64,000 nt of DNA from Acidobacteriota bacterium (GCA_018268915.1 JAFDVQ010000014.1:186001-250000); one strand, 5' to 3'; numbered from the stretch's first letter, positions 34,718 through 43,645 are shown. Notes: generated by a model from the sequence alone, not told the origin. Program-made: numbers and translations.

Positions 34718-34773
34718 GTGTTCTAAATCACGTAGATGGCGCATGAGCCACTACCCAAGGTGAGCTAGATCAC
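34718..34773. promoter_or_regulatory. CRP/FNR-like sites upstream of hydrogenase operon
   Basis: GTGAGCTAGATCAC (34760-34773) and GTGTTCTAAATCAC (34718-34731) both have the GTGA-N6-TCAC layout (the second with one mismatch), and GTGATCAC occurs just before at about 34708-34715. They lie 140-205 bp upstream of the small-subunit start, and the adjacent SDR gene is on the same strand with its stop at 34817. Likely control by a CRP/FNR-type factor. Confidence 0.55.
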
Positions 34774-34816
34774 GCAGTGCGAGGCAACGTCTAGGGATGT
34801 GCAAGGCGAGTTGAAA

Positions 34817-35584
34817 CTAAAAGAGAGATATCCCTGTCAACTCCCCCAGTGCTGCGATCAGATGATCTTGAAATTCCGGATCCGTCGCTTCCCGGGCGGG
34901 AGCCTGCTGTTTACGGTGATACCAGTACTTTCCGCTGACCATTGCAGGAGCGTCCTTGCTGACCGCAAGCCACGTCTGGGTGAGGTGACCCATTTCGAGA
35001 TTGTCGGACGCACCGGCACCGCCCATCTTGGTTGGCACCCATCCCGGATCCACCGCGTTGCTCAGAACATCGGGCCATCGCCGAGCGATTGCGAACGCGA
35101 GCGTAGTGACGAAGAGCTTGCTGTCGCAGTACGCCTGCGTTTGATCCCAGCGCCGCTCTACCCAATCGATGTCTGCAAGTGACGGGCTTCCCTGGCGGTG
35201 CATTCCGCTGCTGAGGTAGATCAGGCGTTGAGGGCGTTCGATCAAGGTCGAAAGAATATACGGGGCTAGAGTGTTCACCGCGAGAGTCTGTGCGTGACCC
35301 TCCGGCGTCGGTCTCCTGTCTGCTACGCGATAAACGCCTGCATTATGGATTACGGCATCCATCCGCCCGATCGCGTTTACCTGTTGCGCAACTTCCTGAG
35401 TTTCCGCAGAACTGCTCAGGTCTCCGATGACGAGACCAGCCGCTCGCTCAGCCAGATCGTTAAGCGAATTGGCGCGTTCTCGCGAGCGGGCATGCAGAAC
35501 GATCTCGTGGCCCTCGGAGATCAGTGTCTTCGCTGCTGCGTGACCCAGACCATCGGTGCTGCCGGTGATGAATACACGAGCCAT
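34817..35584 (-). CDS. short-chain dehydrogenase/reductase
   Basis: 255 residues. Classical SDR features: cofactor motif TGSTDGLG near the N-terminus, IHNAGVY, LSSGMHRQG supplying the catalytic serine, and YCDSK for the Tyr-Lys pair. The C-terminal part resembles the retinol-dehydrogenase-like clade. AAGGA precedes the ATG. The substrate is unknown; it lies upstream of the hydrogenase operon on the same strand with about 250 bp between, so it is probably independent. Confidence 0.88.
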   Translation of the reverse strand: MARVFITGSTDGLGHAAAKTLISEGHEIVLHARSRERANSLNDLAERAAGLVIGDLSSSAETQEVAQQVNAIGRMDAVIHNAGVYRVADRRPTPEGHAQTLAVNTLAPYILSTLIERPQRLIYLSSGMHRQGSPSLADIDWVERRWDQTQAYCDSKLFVTTLAFAIARRWPDVLSNAVDPGWVPTKMGGAGASDNLEMGHLTQTWLAVSKDAPAMVSGKYWYHRKQQAPAREATDPEFQDHLIAALGELTGISLF

Positions 35585-35877
35585 GATCCTTCGATTCTAC
35601 GAGAGCTTGCCAGGTGAGGGAGGCAGCCCTGATCTGGGTCCACGGTAGCTTGGAACGCTTGGGCAGCCTGGGCGATAGGCGCTGTAGGTGGGTGCTTTCG
35701 CTTTACCAAAGTACCAAAGTCTCAAGTTCCGAAGGTTGCATCTATGCCGTCCGTTACCTAGGTGGGAGTGTTTTCGATTGAAGACCAAAAATACGCGTGA
35801 TATTTCCTACTTAGTACATCCATAAGACGCGCAGTGCCGGTGTGTTCCCCATCAAGTTGAGCCGAAGAGGAGTGGGT

Positions 35878-36507
35878 ATGAACCAGAGGATCTCTCCCGT
35901 TTCTGTCGTACCTTACCCGATTGACCGAGCCCCGAGAGTGAAGAAGATGATTGATGATGATAGCGCTGAGTGGGACGCGAAGTGGCTCCGTCCGAACGTG
36001 ACCAGAATTCCCGAAAGGCCTGTTGAGGTGTTTCAGAAAAGGGCTGCTGCTCCGCCAATTCCCGTGCGCGCGGAAGAGCCTGAGGACGCTCCGAAGCCCC
36101 CGAGACTACTCACCTTCTTGCGCTGGCTGTTCCCCGAGGTCAATCAGCGCCGCGCAAAGCGCTACTCCACGTCAAATCTGGTGGCCTATTACTGGACGGG
36201 AGGCGCTCCCTTCTCCTTCCAGGTTGGCGACATCAGCGCGACCGGTGTCTTCCTGTTGACGAAGGAACGCTGGGCCCCGGGGACGCTGATCCAGATGACC
36301 CTGCAGCCGCAGAGTGGCAAGGTATCCAACGACAACTCGATCTGCGTGCTGTCAGAGGTGGTGCGCTGGGGCGAGAACGGCTCCGGATTCAACTTCATTC
36401 TCAAGGACTACGAGAATGTCCTGAACTATGGGCTGCAACCGAATGAGGCAATCGACCGGAAGACCATGGAGCGGTTCCTGCAGAAGGTTGGGGTCCCGCA
36501 CTGCTGA
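35878..36507 (+). CDS. PilZ-domain protein with long N-terminal region
   Basis: 209 residues from the ATG at 35878 (MNQRISPVSV), behind GAGGAG; twelve further codons upstream lack a site. Residues 1-85 are polar and proline-rich with no fold that I recognise. The PilZ domain follows at about 88-185, with the RRxxR-type c-di-GMP motif at QRRAKRYS and the D-x-S-x-x-G motif at VGDISATGVFLL. It is predicted to bind c-di-GMP; the output is unknown. A clear terminator follows the gene. Confidence 0.85.
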   Translation: MNQRISPVSVVPYPIDRAPRVKKMIDDDSAEWDAKWLRPNVTRIPERPVEVFQKRAAAPPIPVRAEEPEDAPKPPRLLTFLRWLFPEVNQRRAKRYSTSNLVAYYWTGGAPFSFQVGDISATGVFLLTKERWAPGTLIQMTLQPQSGKVSNDNSICVLSEVVRWGENGSGFNFILKDYENVLNYGLQPNEAIDRKTMERFLQKVGVPHC

Positions 36508-36530
36508 TTTGTCGAGCGAGTGCTCAAAGA

Positions 36531-36563
36531 GAAAAGAGCGCCGAGATCGGCGCTCTTTTCTCT
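36531..36563 (+). terminator. intrinsic terminator after PilZ gene
   Basis: AAGAGCGCCGA-GA-TCGGCGCTCTT is a perfect 11-bp stem followed by TTCTCTTG. The complementary strand also has a pyrimidine-rich tail, so it may also stop transcripts leaving tRNA-Arg in the other direction. Confidence 0.85.
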
Positions 36564-36579
36564 TGAAATCTTTATTCGA

Positions 36580-36656
36580 TGGCGCGCCCTGAGAGATTCG
36601 AACTCCCGACCTTCTGATTCGTAGTCAGACGCTCTATCCAGCTGAGCTAAGGGCGC
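36580..36656 (-). tRNA. tRNA-Arg (ACG)
   Basis: The acceptor GCGCCCT pairs with AGGGCGC before G and an encoded CCA. The D-arm is GCTC...GAGC, the anticodon arm TCTGA-CTACGAA-TCAGA with anticodon ACG, and the T-arm GGGAG-TTCGAAT-CTCTC. All stems pair. Confidence 0.96.
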
Positions 36657-36726
36657 AAACCTGCAAGGTTTCAGAATGAAACCTCATTCAGATTAACAGG
36701 GAATCGGACGGGGTGCAATCGCCGCT

Positions 36727-36990
36727 TCAGGCCGCGGGCGCCGGCTCAGGCGGAGGCACCGGGAGCGCAAGCGGAACCTCTTCAACAAGCTGCAACCCGG
36801 CCCTGCGAACCAACTGCGCGACCACTGAGGAGTTGAGCCGGGTGGCATCGTACTCGACCGTAACGGTGCACGCATTGCGATCGAAGGTCAACCGTCGAAC
36901 CCCGTATACCTCGCGCGTATTGGCCAGAGCGAGGCTGACAGCCTCGGTTGGGGGAGTGGCATATCGAAAAACAACGTCGACGGTGGTCAT
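36727..36990 (-). CDS. small HMA-fold-like protein lacking metal cysteines
   Basis: 87 residues from the ATG at 36990 (MTTVDVVFRYATPP). The pattern of strands and helices (VDVVFRYATPPTEAVSLAL; VYGVRRLTFD; VTVEYDAT; SSVVAQLVRRAGLQL) resembles a heavy-metal-associated ferredoxin fold, but no CXXC is present. The tail is Pro-rich. Probably a conserved acidobacterial protein of unknown role. Confidence 0.6.
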   Translation of the reverse strand: MTTVDVVFRYATPPTEAVSLALANTREVYGVRRLTFDRNACTVTVEYDATRLNSSVVAQLVRRAGLQLVEEVPLALPVPPPEPAPAA

Positions 36991-37042
36991 ACGCACAGGA
37001 TAGCAGTTCGAATCTTGCGAGCCCGGTTGTCGCGGTCACACA

Positions 37043-37492
37043 TCAGTAATCGCTTCGTTTCATCGCCAGGCCTAAGCTGCTTTCACTGTCATTGCCCAGT
37101 GCACCCTGGTCAGGACCGGTAATCGTGAGATGAAAGTCCATGAGCGGGTCGTGAAGTGTGCTTGGTGGGTGAGCGAGTCGATGGCTGAGTTGGAAATGCA
37201 AGGTTTTTCCCACTGCATGCACATTGAGCAGCGGTCCGGGCAAGCCCGGCGTTGATGTGTAAGGTGAGCTCGTATCCGGGCGTTTGTGCAGATAGAAGAC
37301 GATGGCGCCATGAAGACTGCCGCCTTCATTATCGATAACCAGATCTGCGCCAGGCAGATTGTCAAACTGCCCCCGCCAGACACCAACAAACTTCAATGTG
37401 TTCTGGACTGTAGATGAACCATTCTCTTGCGCATATAGAGCGACAGGCGCGAGTGCAACTAGCATGGTGAGAATATATCGACGGATTCGCAT
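37043..37492 (-). CDS. secreted protein of unknown function
   Basis: 149 residues with a clear signal peptide (MRIRRYILTMLVALAPVALYAQ). The mature part begins LKFVGVWRGQFDNLPGADLVI and continues with beta-type sequence (LHGAIVFYLH, LHFQLSH, DFHLTITG), suggesting a small lipocalin-like or beta-sandwich domain. GAAGGAGAT precedes the ATG. I cannot assign a family. Confidence 0.7.
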   Translation of the reverse strand: MRIRRYILTMLVALAPVALYAQENGSSTVQNTLKFVGVWRGQFDNLPGADLVIDNEGGSLHGAIVFYLHKRPDTSSPYTSTPGLPGPLLNVHAVGKTLHFQLSHRLAHPPSTLHDPLMDFHLTITGPDQGALGNDSESSLGLAMKRSDY

Positions 37493-37619
37493 TGAATCTC
37501 CTTCGTTCTGAGCGCAGGCAGAGCCGGAGCACGAACGTGTGCCAGTGAATTGGGTGGATCGGTCTTTCCCCGGCAGACCGCAAATTGCGGGAAGGACTTA
37601 TTGGGAACTCGAACTGGAT

Positions 37620-38486
37620 CTAGGTTTGCTTGGCGACAGCGATGGTAGCTAGCGAACCGCCAAGGCCCATCGTCTCCACGGCAGAGGATGGGACGATCAC
37701 CATCGAGCCGCGTTCCTTGATAGCCTCATAGAGCATATTCATCGCGCGCAGGTGCAGGGCTGTCGGGTTCTGCTCGTAAGCTTGTGCAGCTTTGACAAAT
37801 TTGTCTGAGATCTCCGTCTCAGCCTGTCCAAGAATGATGCGCGCCTGCCGTTCGCGCTCGGCTTGTGCCTGGCGCGACATGGCGTCCTGAAGCGCTTGTG
37901 GAATGCGGACATCGCGAACCTCCACTGACTGCACCGTGATGCCCCATGGATTGGTCTTCTCGTCGAGAATACGCTGGAGCTCGCGGCCTAACGCTTCGCG
38001 ATCGGTGATCATCTGTGCGAGTTCGTGGCGGCCGATGGATTCGCGAAGGGCCGTCTGCGCGCTCATCGTGATGGCATCCATGTAACTTTCGACCTCGAGA
38101 ATGGCTTTCTCTGCATTCCACACGAGCCAGAAGATGATGGCGTCAACATCGACAGGAACGGTGTCGCGCGACAGAGTCGATTCAGCGGTGACGCTGGTGA
38201 CGCGCACTCGCTGATCGACAAAGGGGCTGAGCGTCTCGAGCACGGGGACAATGAAGAAAATTCCGGGCCCACGGAGACCGACATAGTGGCCGAGCCGCAG
38301 CAGCGCAACCTTCTCCCACTGGCGAACCACTCTGATGGAGTAGAGAAGATACAGTCCGATGAGGCCGAAGAGGATAATAGGCCACTGTCGCTGAGTTAGC
38401 GAAGCGATCCAGACCCCAATGGCGATCGAGATGATGAGGGCTGCGACGGCGACTCCGTTGAACTGGATGTTTCCTCTACGATTCAT
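37620..38486 (-). CDS. SPFH/stomatin-like protein (slipin)
   Basis: 288 residues. Two N-terminal hydrophobic segments (about 12-48) are followed by an SPFH/band 7 domain: REWEK-type entry VVRQWEKVALLRLGHYVGLRGPG, VTSVTAESTLSRDTVPVDVDA, LRESIGRHELAQMITDR and VEVRDVRIPQAL (landmarks only). Then comes a Glu/Ala coiled coil (QAQAERERQARIILGQAE). Slipins form membrane scaffolds. Its start overlaps the GntR regulator stop by 4 bp, so the two are a regulated pair. Confidence 0.9.
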   Translation of the reverse strand: MNRRGNIQFNGVAVAALIISIAIGVWIASLTQRQWPIILFGLIGLYLLYSIRVVRQWEKVALLRLGHYVGLRGPGIFFIVPVLETLSPFVDQRVRVTSVTAESTLSRDTVPVDVDAIIFWLVWNAEKAILEVESYMDAITMSAQTALRESIGRHELAQMITDREALGRELQRILDEKTNPWGITVQSVEVRDVRIPQALQDAMSRQAQAERERQARIILGQAETEISDKFVKAAQAYEQNPTALHLRAMNMLYEAIKERGSMVIVPSSAVETMGLGGSLATIAVAKQT

Positions 38487-38887
38487 TGTTTTCTCCCTTC
38501 GGATGCAGAGCGCAGCTGATCGATGAGTTCACGAATGGTGAAACCTGCGGCCCCCGCCCGGGCAATGCTGTCAGATGCAATCTGCTCAAGCTGACGCTGG
38601 CGTTCGTCGGCGGGGCGATGAAGCTTTTGATCGCTGATGAAGGTGCCGGTGCCCTGATGCGTTTCGAGCAATCCGTCGTACTCAAGTTCGCGATAGGCGC
38701 GGACGACGGTGTTGGGATTGATCTCAAGATCTACGGCAAGCTGACGAACGGTGGGCAGCTGGTCGCCCGCGTTGAGGTTGCAGCCCGCCACTGCTCCGCG
38801 TACCTGGTCGACGATCTGGCGATATACCGGCACGCCGCTGTGCATGTCGAGGTGGAAGCGGAACGTGGACTTCAGTCGGCTGGCCAT
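38483..38887 (-). CDS. GntR-family regulator, YtrA type
   Basis: 134 residues: a GntR winged helix (GVPVYRQIVDQVRGAVAG, LPTVRQLAVDLEINPNTVVRAY, ETHQGTGTFIS) followed by only about 50 residues, the short helical effector region of the YtrA subfamily. There is no Shine-Dalgarno sequence: the operator palindrome abuts the ATG and contains a TATATAG -10-like element, so the mRNA may be leaderless. It probably represses itself and the slipin gene. Confidence 0.9.
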   Translation of the reverse strand: MASRLKSTFRFHLDMHSGVPVYRQIVDQVRGAVAGCNLNAGDQLPTVRQLAVDLEINPNTVVRAYRELEYDGLLETHQGTGTFISDQKLHRPADERQRQLEQIASDSIARAGAAGFTIRELIDQLRSASEGRKQ

Positions 38888-38909
38888 GTGTACTATATAG
38901 CTAGTACAC
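38888..38909. promoter_or_regulatory. GntR operator palindrome at the start codon
   Basis: GTGTACTA-TATAGC-TAGTACAC has perfect 8-bp arms around a 6-bp spacer and touches the regulator ATG. YtrA-type regulators bind AGTGTA/TACACT-type palindromes, which fits. Occupancy would block the promoter directly. Confidence 0.82.
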
Positions 38910-39182
38910 TAATTCAAGCACACCGTCAAGTCATTTCAGCGACAGATACCGACCTGTTCAGGGATGGAACCTGTTCATCACAATTTCCCGGCAAATCTTG
39001 CGTACATGAAATCATCTGTAAGTCGTTAAATTCGCGTCGATCCTAGCTGCTTCGAAAGTTTCTTCAAAAAAGTTTCTTAAGAGATGTCGATTCTGCCTTG
39101 GGTCATTCGAAGTATGTATGAAGGCGGGCAGAGTCAACCCGATCTGCGGCGCCGAAATCTGAACTCCACGGAGGTTTTAATC

Positions 39183-39569
39183 ATGAGATTTTTGAGCATC
39201 TATATGTGTCCTGAGCGCAACACCCCTCCAACCCCGGAAGAGATGGGAACTATGGGCAAGCTGGTTGAGGACTGGATGAAAAGCGGCAAGTTGCTCGCTA
39301 CTGAGGGCTGCATGCCGACCTCCAGAGGCGCCCGAGTGCGCGTCGATAGTGGCAAGTTCAACGTCTCAGATGGGCCGTTCACTGAGTCGAAGGAAGTAGT
39401 GGGAGGATTCGCCATTCTTGACGCGCCTTCAAAGGAAGTGGCGGTCGAATACGTGAAGGAGTTTCTGAAGGTGGTGGGTACCGGACTGTGTGAAGTGCGT
39501 CAGCTGTACGATGCGAACGCTGTGCCCGATGGTGTGCCGGAGCCGTGTGTAGTTCGGGCTGCTTCGTAG
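39183..39569 (+). CDS. YCII/DGPF-domain protein 1
   Basis: 128 residues from the ATG at 39183 (MRFLSIYMCPERNTPP), eight bases after GGAGGT; upstream codons in frame are spurious. It is a dimeric ferredoxin-like YCII fold with the DGPF motif (VSDGPFTESKEVVGGFAIL). DGPF proteins are encoded beside ECF42 sigma factors and are thought to belong to their regulon or input. Their biochemical role is not known. The 39052-39183 leader has no recognisable gene. Confidence 0.88.
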   Translation: MRFLSIYMCPERNTPPTPEEMGTMGKLVEDWMKSGKLLATEGCMPTSRGARVRVDSGKFNVSDGPFTESKEVVGGFAILDAPSKEVAVEYVKEFLKVVGTGLCEVRQLYDANAVPDGVPEPCVVRAAS

Positions 39570-39783
39570 GTTGGATCTGCCGGAAGGGTGGAGGTCGCTC
39601 GAGGACGAGCCGAAAAGCAGATCCTACATTCACCACCCCCACCCTGATGACTACGCCCGAGGCCCGTTGGCCCAGGAAGGAAGTTTCCAAGTTGGGCAAC
39701 CTAATCAAGAGCGTGCGGAATCAGTCCTTGCAAATGGTGTGCAAGCAGTTTTCGATCGAAACACTTTATATGTGGAGAATTCG

Positions 39784-40206
39784 ATGAGATTCATGGTGAT
39801 TGTGAAGGCGACGAAGGAGTCGGAAGCAGGAGTGCTTCCCAGCCCTGAGCTGATGGAAGCAATGGGAAAGTTCAACGAAGAATTGGTCAAGGCTGGCGTT
39901 CTTCTTGCCGCGGAGGGCTTGCAGTCGAGCTCCAAGGGAGCGCGTGTAAAGTTCTCCGGGAATTCAAAGACGGTAACAGACGGGCCCTTTGCAGAAACAA
40001 AGGAACTGGTCGCGGGCTTCTGGCTGTGGCAGGTGAGTTCGAAGGAAGAAGCAATCGAGTGGGCAAAGCGCTGCCCGCCTCCGCACGAAGGCGATTGCGA
40101 GATTGAGATTCGGCAAGTATTCGAGATGGAAGACTTCGGTCCGGCTATGTCAGAGAGATTGCGCAAGAAGGAAGAAGCCCTTCGCGAGCAGATCGGCCAG
40201 AAGTAG
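39784..40206 (+). CDS. YCII/DGPF-domain protein 2
   Basis: 140 residues from the ATG at 39784 (MRFMVIVKATKESEAG), behind GTGGAGA. It has the same fold and motif as the preceding gene (VTDGPFAETKELVAGFWLW), with a longer C-terminal tail (IEIRQVFEMEDFGPAMSERL). The two paralogues differ widely, so this is an old duplication. The ECF42 gene follows 43 bp later. Confidence 0.9.
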   Translation: MRFMVIVKATKESEAGVLPSPELMEAMGKFNEELVKAGVLLAAEGLQSSSKGARVKFSGNSKTVTDGPFAETKELVAGFWLWQVSSKEEAIEWAKRCPPPHEGDCEIEIRQVFEMEDFGPAMSERLRKKEEALREQIGQK

Positions 40207-40249
40207 AGCGTTTGCCGCAATAGGCGATGGCGTGTTGTGATCGGTAGAT

Positions 40250-41518
40250 ATGTGTGGGACCGAAGCTCATCGCGCCATCGAGGCCGTATGGAGGATCGAA
40301 GCTGCAAAAGTTATTGCAGGGCTAACGCGGATTGTTCGCGATCTCGATCTTGCCGAAGACCTGGCGCAGGAAGCGCTGATAGTGGCGCTGGAAAAGTGGC
40401 CATCCGAGGGAATACCTCCAAAACCAGGCGCATGGCTTATGACGACCGCGAAGCATCGCGCGCTCGACCATTTTCGAAAAACTGACCTGAACAGCCGGAA
40501 GCACGACGATCTTGCCCGCGAATTGCGTGAGCTTGAACAGACACCGCCTGACATGGTGACGCCCATGGACGAAGTCATCGGTGACGACGTATTGCGGCTG
40601 ATTTTCATTTCATGTCATCCGGTTCTGTCAATGGAGTCGCGCGCGGCGCTGACCCTCCGCGTAGTCGGCGGCCTCACGACAGATGAGATTGCTCGCGCAT
40701 TTCTCGCGCCTGAGCCAACGATCGCTCAGAGAATTGTTCGCGCCAAGAAGACGCTGGGACAGAAGAACATCCCATTTGAAGTGCCGCGCGGGCTGGATCT
40801 GTCAGCACGCCTGTCGTCGGTGCTCGAAGTCATTTACCTGATCTTCAACGAAGGGTATTCGGCGACTGCGGGCGAGGAGCTGATTCGCACTTCTCTGTGC
40901 GATGAGGCTCTGAGAGTGGGCCGAATTCTGGCAGAGCTCGATCCACGCGAGCCGGAGGTGCACGGGCTCGTTGCGCTGATGGAGATTCAGGCATCTCGTT
41001 CGCGAGCGCGGGTGAACGCCGACGGAGAAGTGATTGTGCTGATGGAGCAGAACCGTGCGCTGTGGGACCAGTTGCTCATTCGTCGGGGACTATCTGCTCT
41101 TGAGCGAGCCAACTCAATGGCGCGCGCGCCCGGGCCGTACCAGTTGCAGGCAGAAATTGCCGCATGCCACGCACGAGCGCGAACAGCAGATGCGACGGAT
41201 TGGGGACGGATCGTTTCGCTGTACGACGAATTGGCACGGGTCACTCCATCCCCAATCGTGGAGTTGAATCGTGCGGTAGCTGTGAGCCGGCTTCATGGTC
41301 CCGAGGAGGCGTTGGTGCTGCTGGAGCCGCTGATGGCTGATCCCGCAATGAAGAGCTATCATCTGCTTCCGAGCGTCCGCGGCGACCTTCTGGAGCGACT
41401 GGAGCGACATGAGGAAGCGGCACTTGAATTCGAGCGAGCTGCTTCCATGACGCGCAATGAGGGGGAGCGAACGTTTCTGATTGATCGGGCTCGGAAGAGC
41501 GGAGCAAAACAAGGTTAG
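40250..41518 (+). CDS. ECF42-type sigma factor with C-terminal TPR-like domain
   Basis: 422 residues. Sigma region 2 (RIVRDLDLAEDLAQEALIVALEKWP; WLMTTAKHRALDHFRK) and region 4 (LRVVGGLTTDEIARAFLAPEPTIAQRIVRAKKTL) occupy residues 10-180. The remaining ~230 residues are helical (IYLIFNEGYSATAGEELIR, LLRRGLSALERA, PYQLQAEIAACHARA, YDELARVTPSPIVELNRAVA). This C-terminal domain is characteristic of ECF42 and is required for its activity; no separate anti-sigma factor is used. The DGPF neighbours fit this group. Confidence 0.92.
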   Translation: MCGTEAHRAIEAVWRIEAAKVIAGLTRIVRDLDLAEDLAQEALIVALEKWPSEGIPPKPGAWLMTTAKHRALDHFRKTDLNSRKHDDLARELRELEQTPPDMVTPMDEVIGDDVLRLIFISCHPVLSMESRAALTLRVVGGLTTDEIARAFLAPEPTIAQRIVRAKKTLGQKNIPFEVPRGLDLSARLSSVLEVIYLIFNEGYSATAGEELIRTSLCDEALRVGRILAELDPREPEVHGLVALMEIQASRSRARVNADGEVIVLMEQNRALWDQLLIRRGLSALERANSMARAPGPYQLQAEIAACHARARTADATDWGRIVSLYDELARVTPSPIVELNRAVAVSRLHGPEEALVLLEPLMADPAMKSYHLLPSVRGDLLERLERHEEAALEFERAASMTRNEGERTFLIDRARKSGAKQG

Positions 41519-41655
41519 CCGCTTCGCTCGCCGTGCCCAGGTGCAAGGCAAAGCGAAGACAGCTGCGCTTAGCAGGTGTAGACTGAACGCGGCGCGCAGG
41601 GCGCCGCCTGTCCGCGGAGAGGACTGAGTCCACCTGTGAATGCAAACCAAAAATC

Positions 41656-41681
41656 AAGGTTCTTCGCGAACCTCCTTTTTT
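41656..41681 (+). terminator. intrinsic terminator after ECF42 gene
   Basis: AGGTTC-TTCGC-GAACCT is followed by CCTTTTTT, between the ECF42 stop and the ankyrin protein start. The stem is short but perfect. Confidence 0.65.
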
Positions 41682-41727
41682 CGCCTCGTGTAGCGGACCT
41701 GGGGCATGACCACGAAGGAGGTCCGTC

Positions 41728-42996
41728 ATGGCGAAACGCCACTTTCCTGTTCGACCCAATCTTGAACAACTGAAACACCAGGCCAAGGATCTGCTGCGGG
41801 CATTTAAAGGTGGCGATACCGCAGCTCTGGAGGATTTCCGCGAGCATCTGGTCGCGCTGCCTGATGCCCAATCTGCGCGGCTTGCAGATGCTCAGTTCGT
41901 GCTTGCACGGAGCTACGGACTGCAAAATTGGCCGCGCCTTGTTGTAGCCTGCCGGATGACCGATGCAATCTGGCGTGGCGACATGGAGACGGTGCGCGCG
42001 ATGGTGCGCAAGGAGCCGAAGCTGATCATCGAGAACGCGCGCGGCGTGGAGCAGAGCAATTGGGGTCCGCCAATGTCGTATGCGGCGAACTTGGGGCAGG
42101 ACTCGATCATCGAGATGCTGCGTGAATTCGGAGCGGCAGATCTGGAGTCTGCATTCAATCGTGCCTGTCTGCAAGGACAAACTAAGACTGCGCGCATGCT
42201 CCACCAGATGATGGGATCTCCACGGCCGTCAGACGGCGCGCTCACCGATCCTGCATATACCCTGAACGTAAATGGGACAACGCTCCTGCTCGAGCTTGGC
42301 GCTCGCGTCTATGACGATGCACGCAAGCGGCTGGCTCCTGTGCATATGGTGCTTGAGACGGACAGCCGGAATCCGACAGCGAAGCATCGGATTCTGGAGC
42401 TGTATGCGGACTATGGATTCGAGTATCCGGATACGCCTGTTATTGCGCTGCACCGAGGGCGCGTGGACCTGCTTGAGAAGCACATCGAGCGCGATCCCGG
42501 AATACTACAGCGGAGGTTCACGTGGGAGGAGATCTTCCCGCCGGAGATGGGGTGCCACGACGAGGTGCTCGCGACACACGGCACTCCGCTAGGCGGTACG
42601 ACGCTGCTTCATATCTGCGCGGACTACGACGAGATTGAAATTGCTCGATGGCTGCTGGAGCGTGGAGCGGATGTGAATGCGCGCGCCACCGTGGACGCGG
42701 ATAGATTCGGCGGCCATACTGCGCTGTTTTCGACGGTGGTGTCGCAGCCAAATTTCTGGATCAATCATCACGGGCAACCGCCCACGGCGGCATTTACAAA
42801 ACTGCTGCTGGATTACGGGGCAGATGTGAATGTGAGGGCGTCCCTGCGGAAAGAACTGCATCCGGGTTACGAGTTTCCAGGCATGTTCGAATATCGCGAC
42901 GTAACCCCTGTCAGTTGGGGCGAGCGCTTCCACTTCAGGAAGCTGGTGAATGATGCGGCGGTGGAGATGATCCGAGAAGCGGGTGGGGTGGAGTAG
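41728..42996 (+). CDS. ankyrin-repeat protein
   Basis: 422 residues with no signal peptide, so probably cytoplasmic. Degenerate ankyrin repeats are visible: VEQSNWGPPMSYAANLGQDSIIEMLREFGA; GGTTLLHICADYDEIEIARWLLERGADVNAR (landmarks only); GHTALFSTVV; FTKLLLDYGADVNVR. The N-terminal part (MAKRHFPVRPNLEQLKHQAKDLLRAF) matches a helix found at the head of many soil-bacterial ankyrin proteins. GGAGG precedes the ATG. The partner is unknown. Confidence 0.88.
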   Translation: MAKRHFPVRPNLEQLKHQAKDLLRAFKGGDTAALEDFREHLVALPDAQSARLADAQFVLARSYGLQNWPRLVVACRMTDAIWRGDMETVRAMVRKEPKLIIENARGVEQSNWGPPMSYAANLGQDSIIEMLREFGAADLESAFNRACLQGQTKTARMLHQMMGSPRPSDGALTDPAYTLNVNGTTLLLELGARVYDDARKRLAPVHMVLETDSRNPTAKHRILELYADYGFEYPDTPVIALHRGRVDLLEKHIERDPGILQRRFTWEEIFPPEMGCHDEVLATHGTPLGGTTLLHICADYDEIEIARWLLERGADVNARATVDADRFGGHTALFSTVVSQPNFWINHHGQPPTAAFTKLLLDYGADVNVRASLRKELHPGYEFPGMFEYRDVTPVSWGERFHFRKLVNDAAVEMIREAGGVE

Positions 42997-43086
42997 TGGA
43001 TTCGAGCACTTGTCCCCAAGTGCGAGGGACGAGTTGGCCCCGGACTTGCCCTAGGCTCTTTGCCGATAAGGGCAAAGCGACTGCGA

Positions 43087-43140
43087 TCCTTCGACTGCGG
43101 TCGCTCGTGTTGCGACCGACTTCCGCTCAGGATGACAGTC
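43087..43140. repeat. possible dispersed intergenic repeat
   Basis: GATCCTTCGACTGCGGTCGC ... CCGCTCAGGATGACA resembles the CTTCGACT...CGCTCAGGATGAC element scattered through intergenic regions of many environmental genomes. Only one copy is seen here. Confidence 0.35.
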
Positions 43141-43153
43141 GACCTCGAACGTG

Positions 43154-43645
43154 TCAGAGGCTATTTAGGTAGGTTCGAATCTCGGGATTCGACCAGTCGG
43201 GGTCGCCTACGATTTTGCGGCGGATTACACCCTTGCGATCGATGATGTATGTTTCGGGCCAGCCGTCTGTGCCGTAAAGCTTGGCGACCTTCTGGTCGGG
43301 ATCGCGGACGGTATTGAGGTCGACGTGAAAGCGTGTGAGGAAGCGGCGATAAGACGCGTGGTCTTCGTCGATGCTGACGGCCAGGATGGCCAGGTCCGGA
43401 CGGTCGTGGTGCAGCTGCATCAGAGCCGGAGTCTCCTGGATGCAGGGTGGGCACTGACTCCACCACAGGTTCAACAGGACGACTTTGCCTCGATAGTTAG
43501 CCAGGCGGATGGTGTTTTCACCATCGCTGACTGTGAAGTCCGGTGCCACGCGATCTGCATTTGCAGGCGCCGCTCCCCGGTCGCAGGCCGTCGAGAAGGC
43601 GAGCAGCGCCAGAAAGCAGAGCGTGATGAAACGAGGAAACCGCAC
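43154..43645 (-). CDS. TlpA-like periplasmic thioredoxin lipoprotein
   Basis: 163 residues from a GTG. The lipobox (AFSTAC) anchors it to a membrane. The thioredoxin-like fold has APDFTVSDGENTIRLANYRGKVVLLNLWW (landmark), the active site CPPC in WSQCPPCIQE, and the cis-proline region GWPETYIIDRKG. A tryptophan precedes the active site as in TlpA/ResA proteins, which reduce periplasmic disulfides, often for cytochrome c maturation. Divergent from the glycosyltransferase. Confidence 0.9.
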   Translation of the reverse strand: MRFPRFITLCFLALLAFSTACDRGAAPANADRVAPDFTVSDGENTIRLANYRGKVVLLNLWWSQCPPCIQETPALMQLHHDRPDLAILAVSIDEDHASYRRFLTRFHVDLNTVRDPDQKVAKLYGTDGWPETYIIDRKGVIRRKIVGDPDWSNPEIRTYLNSL

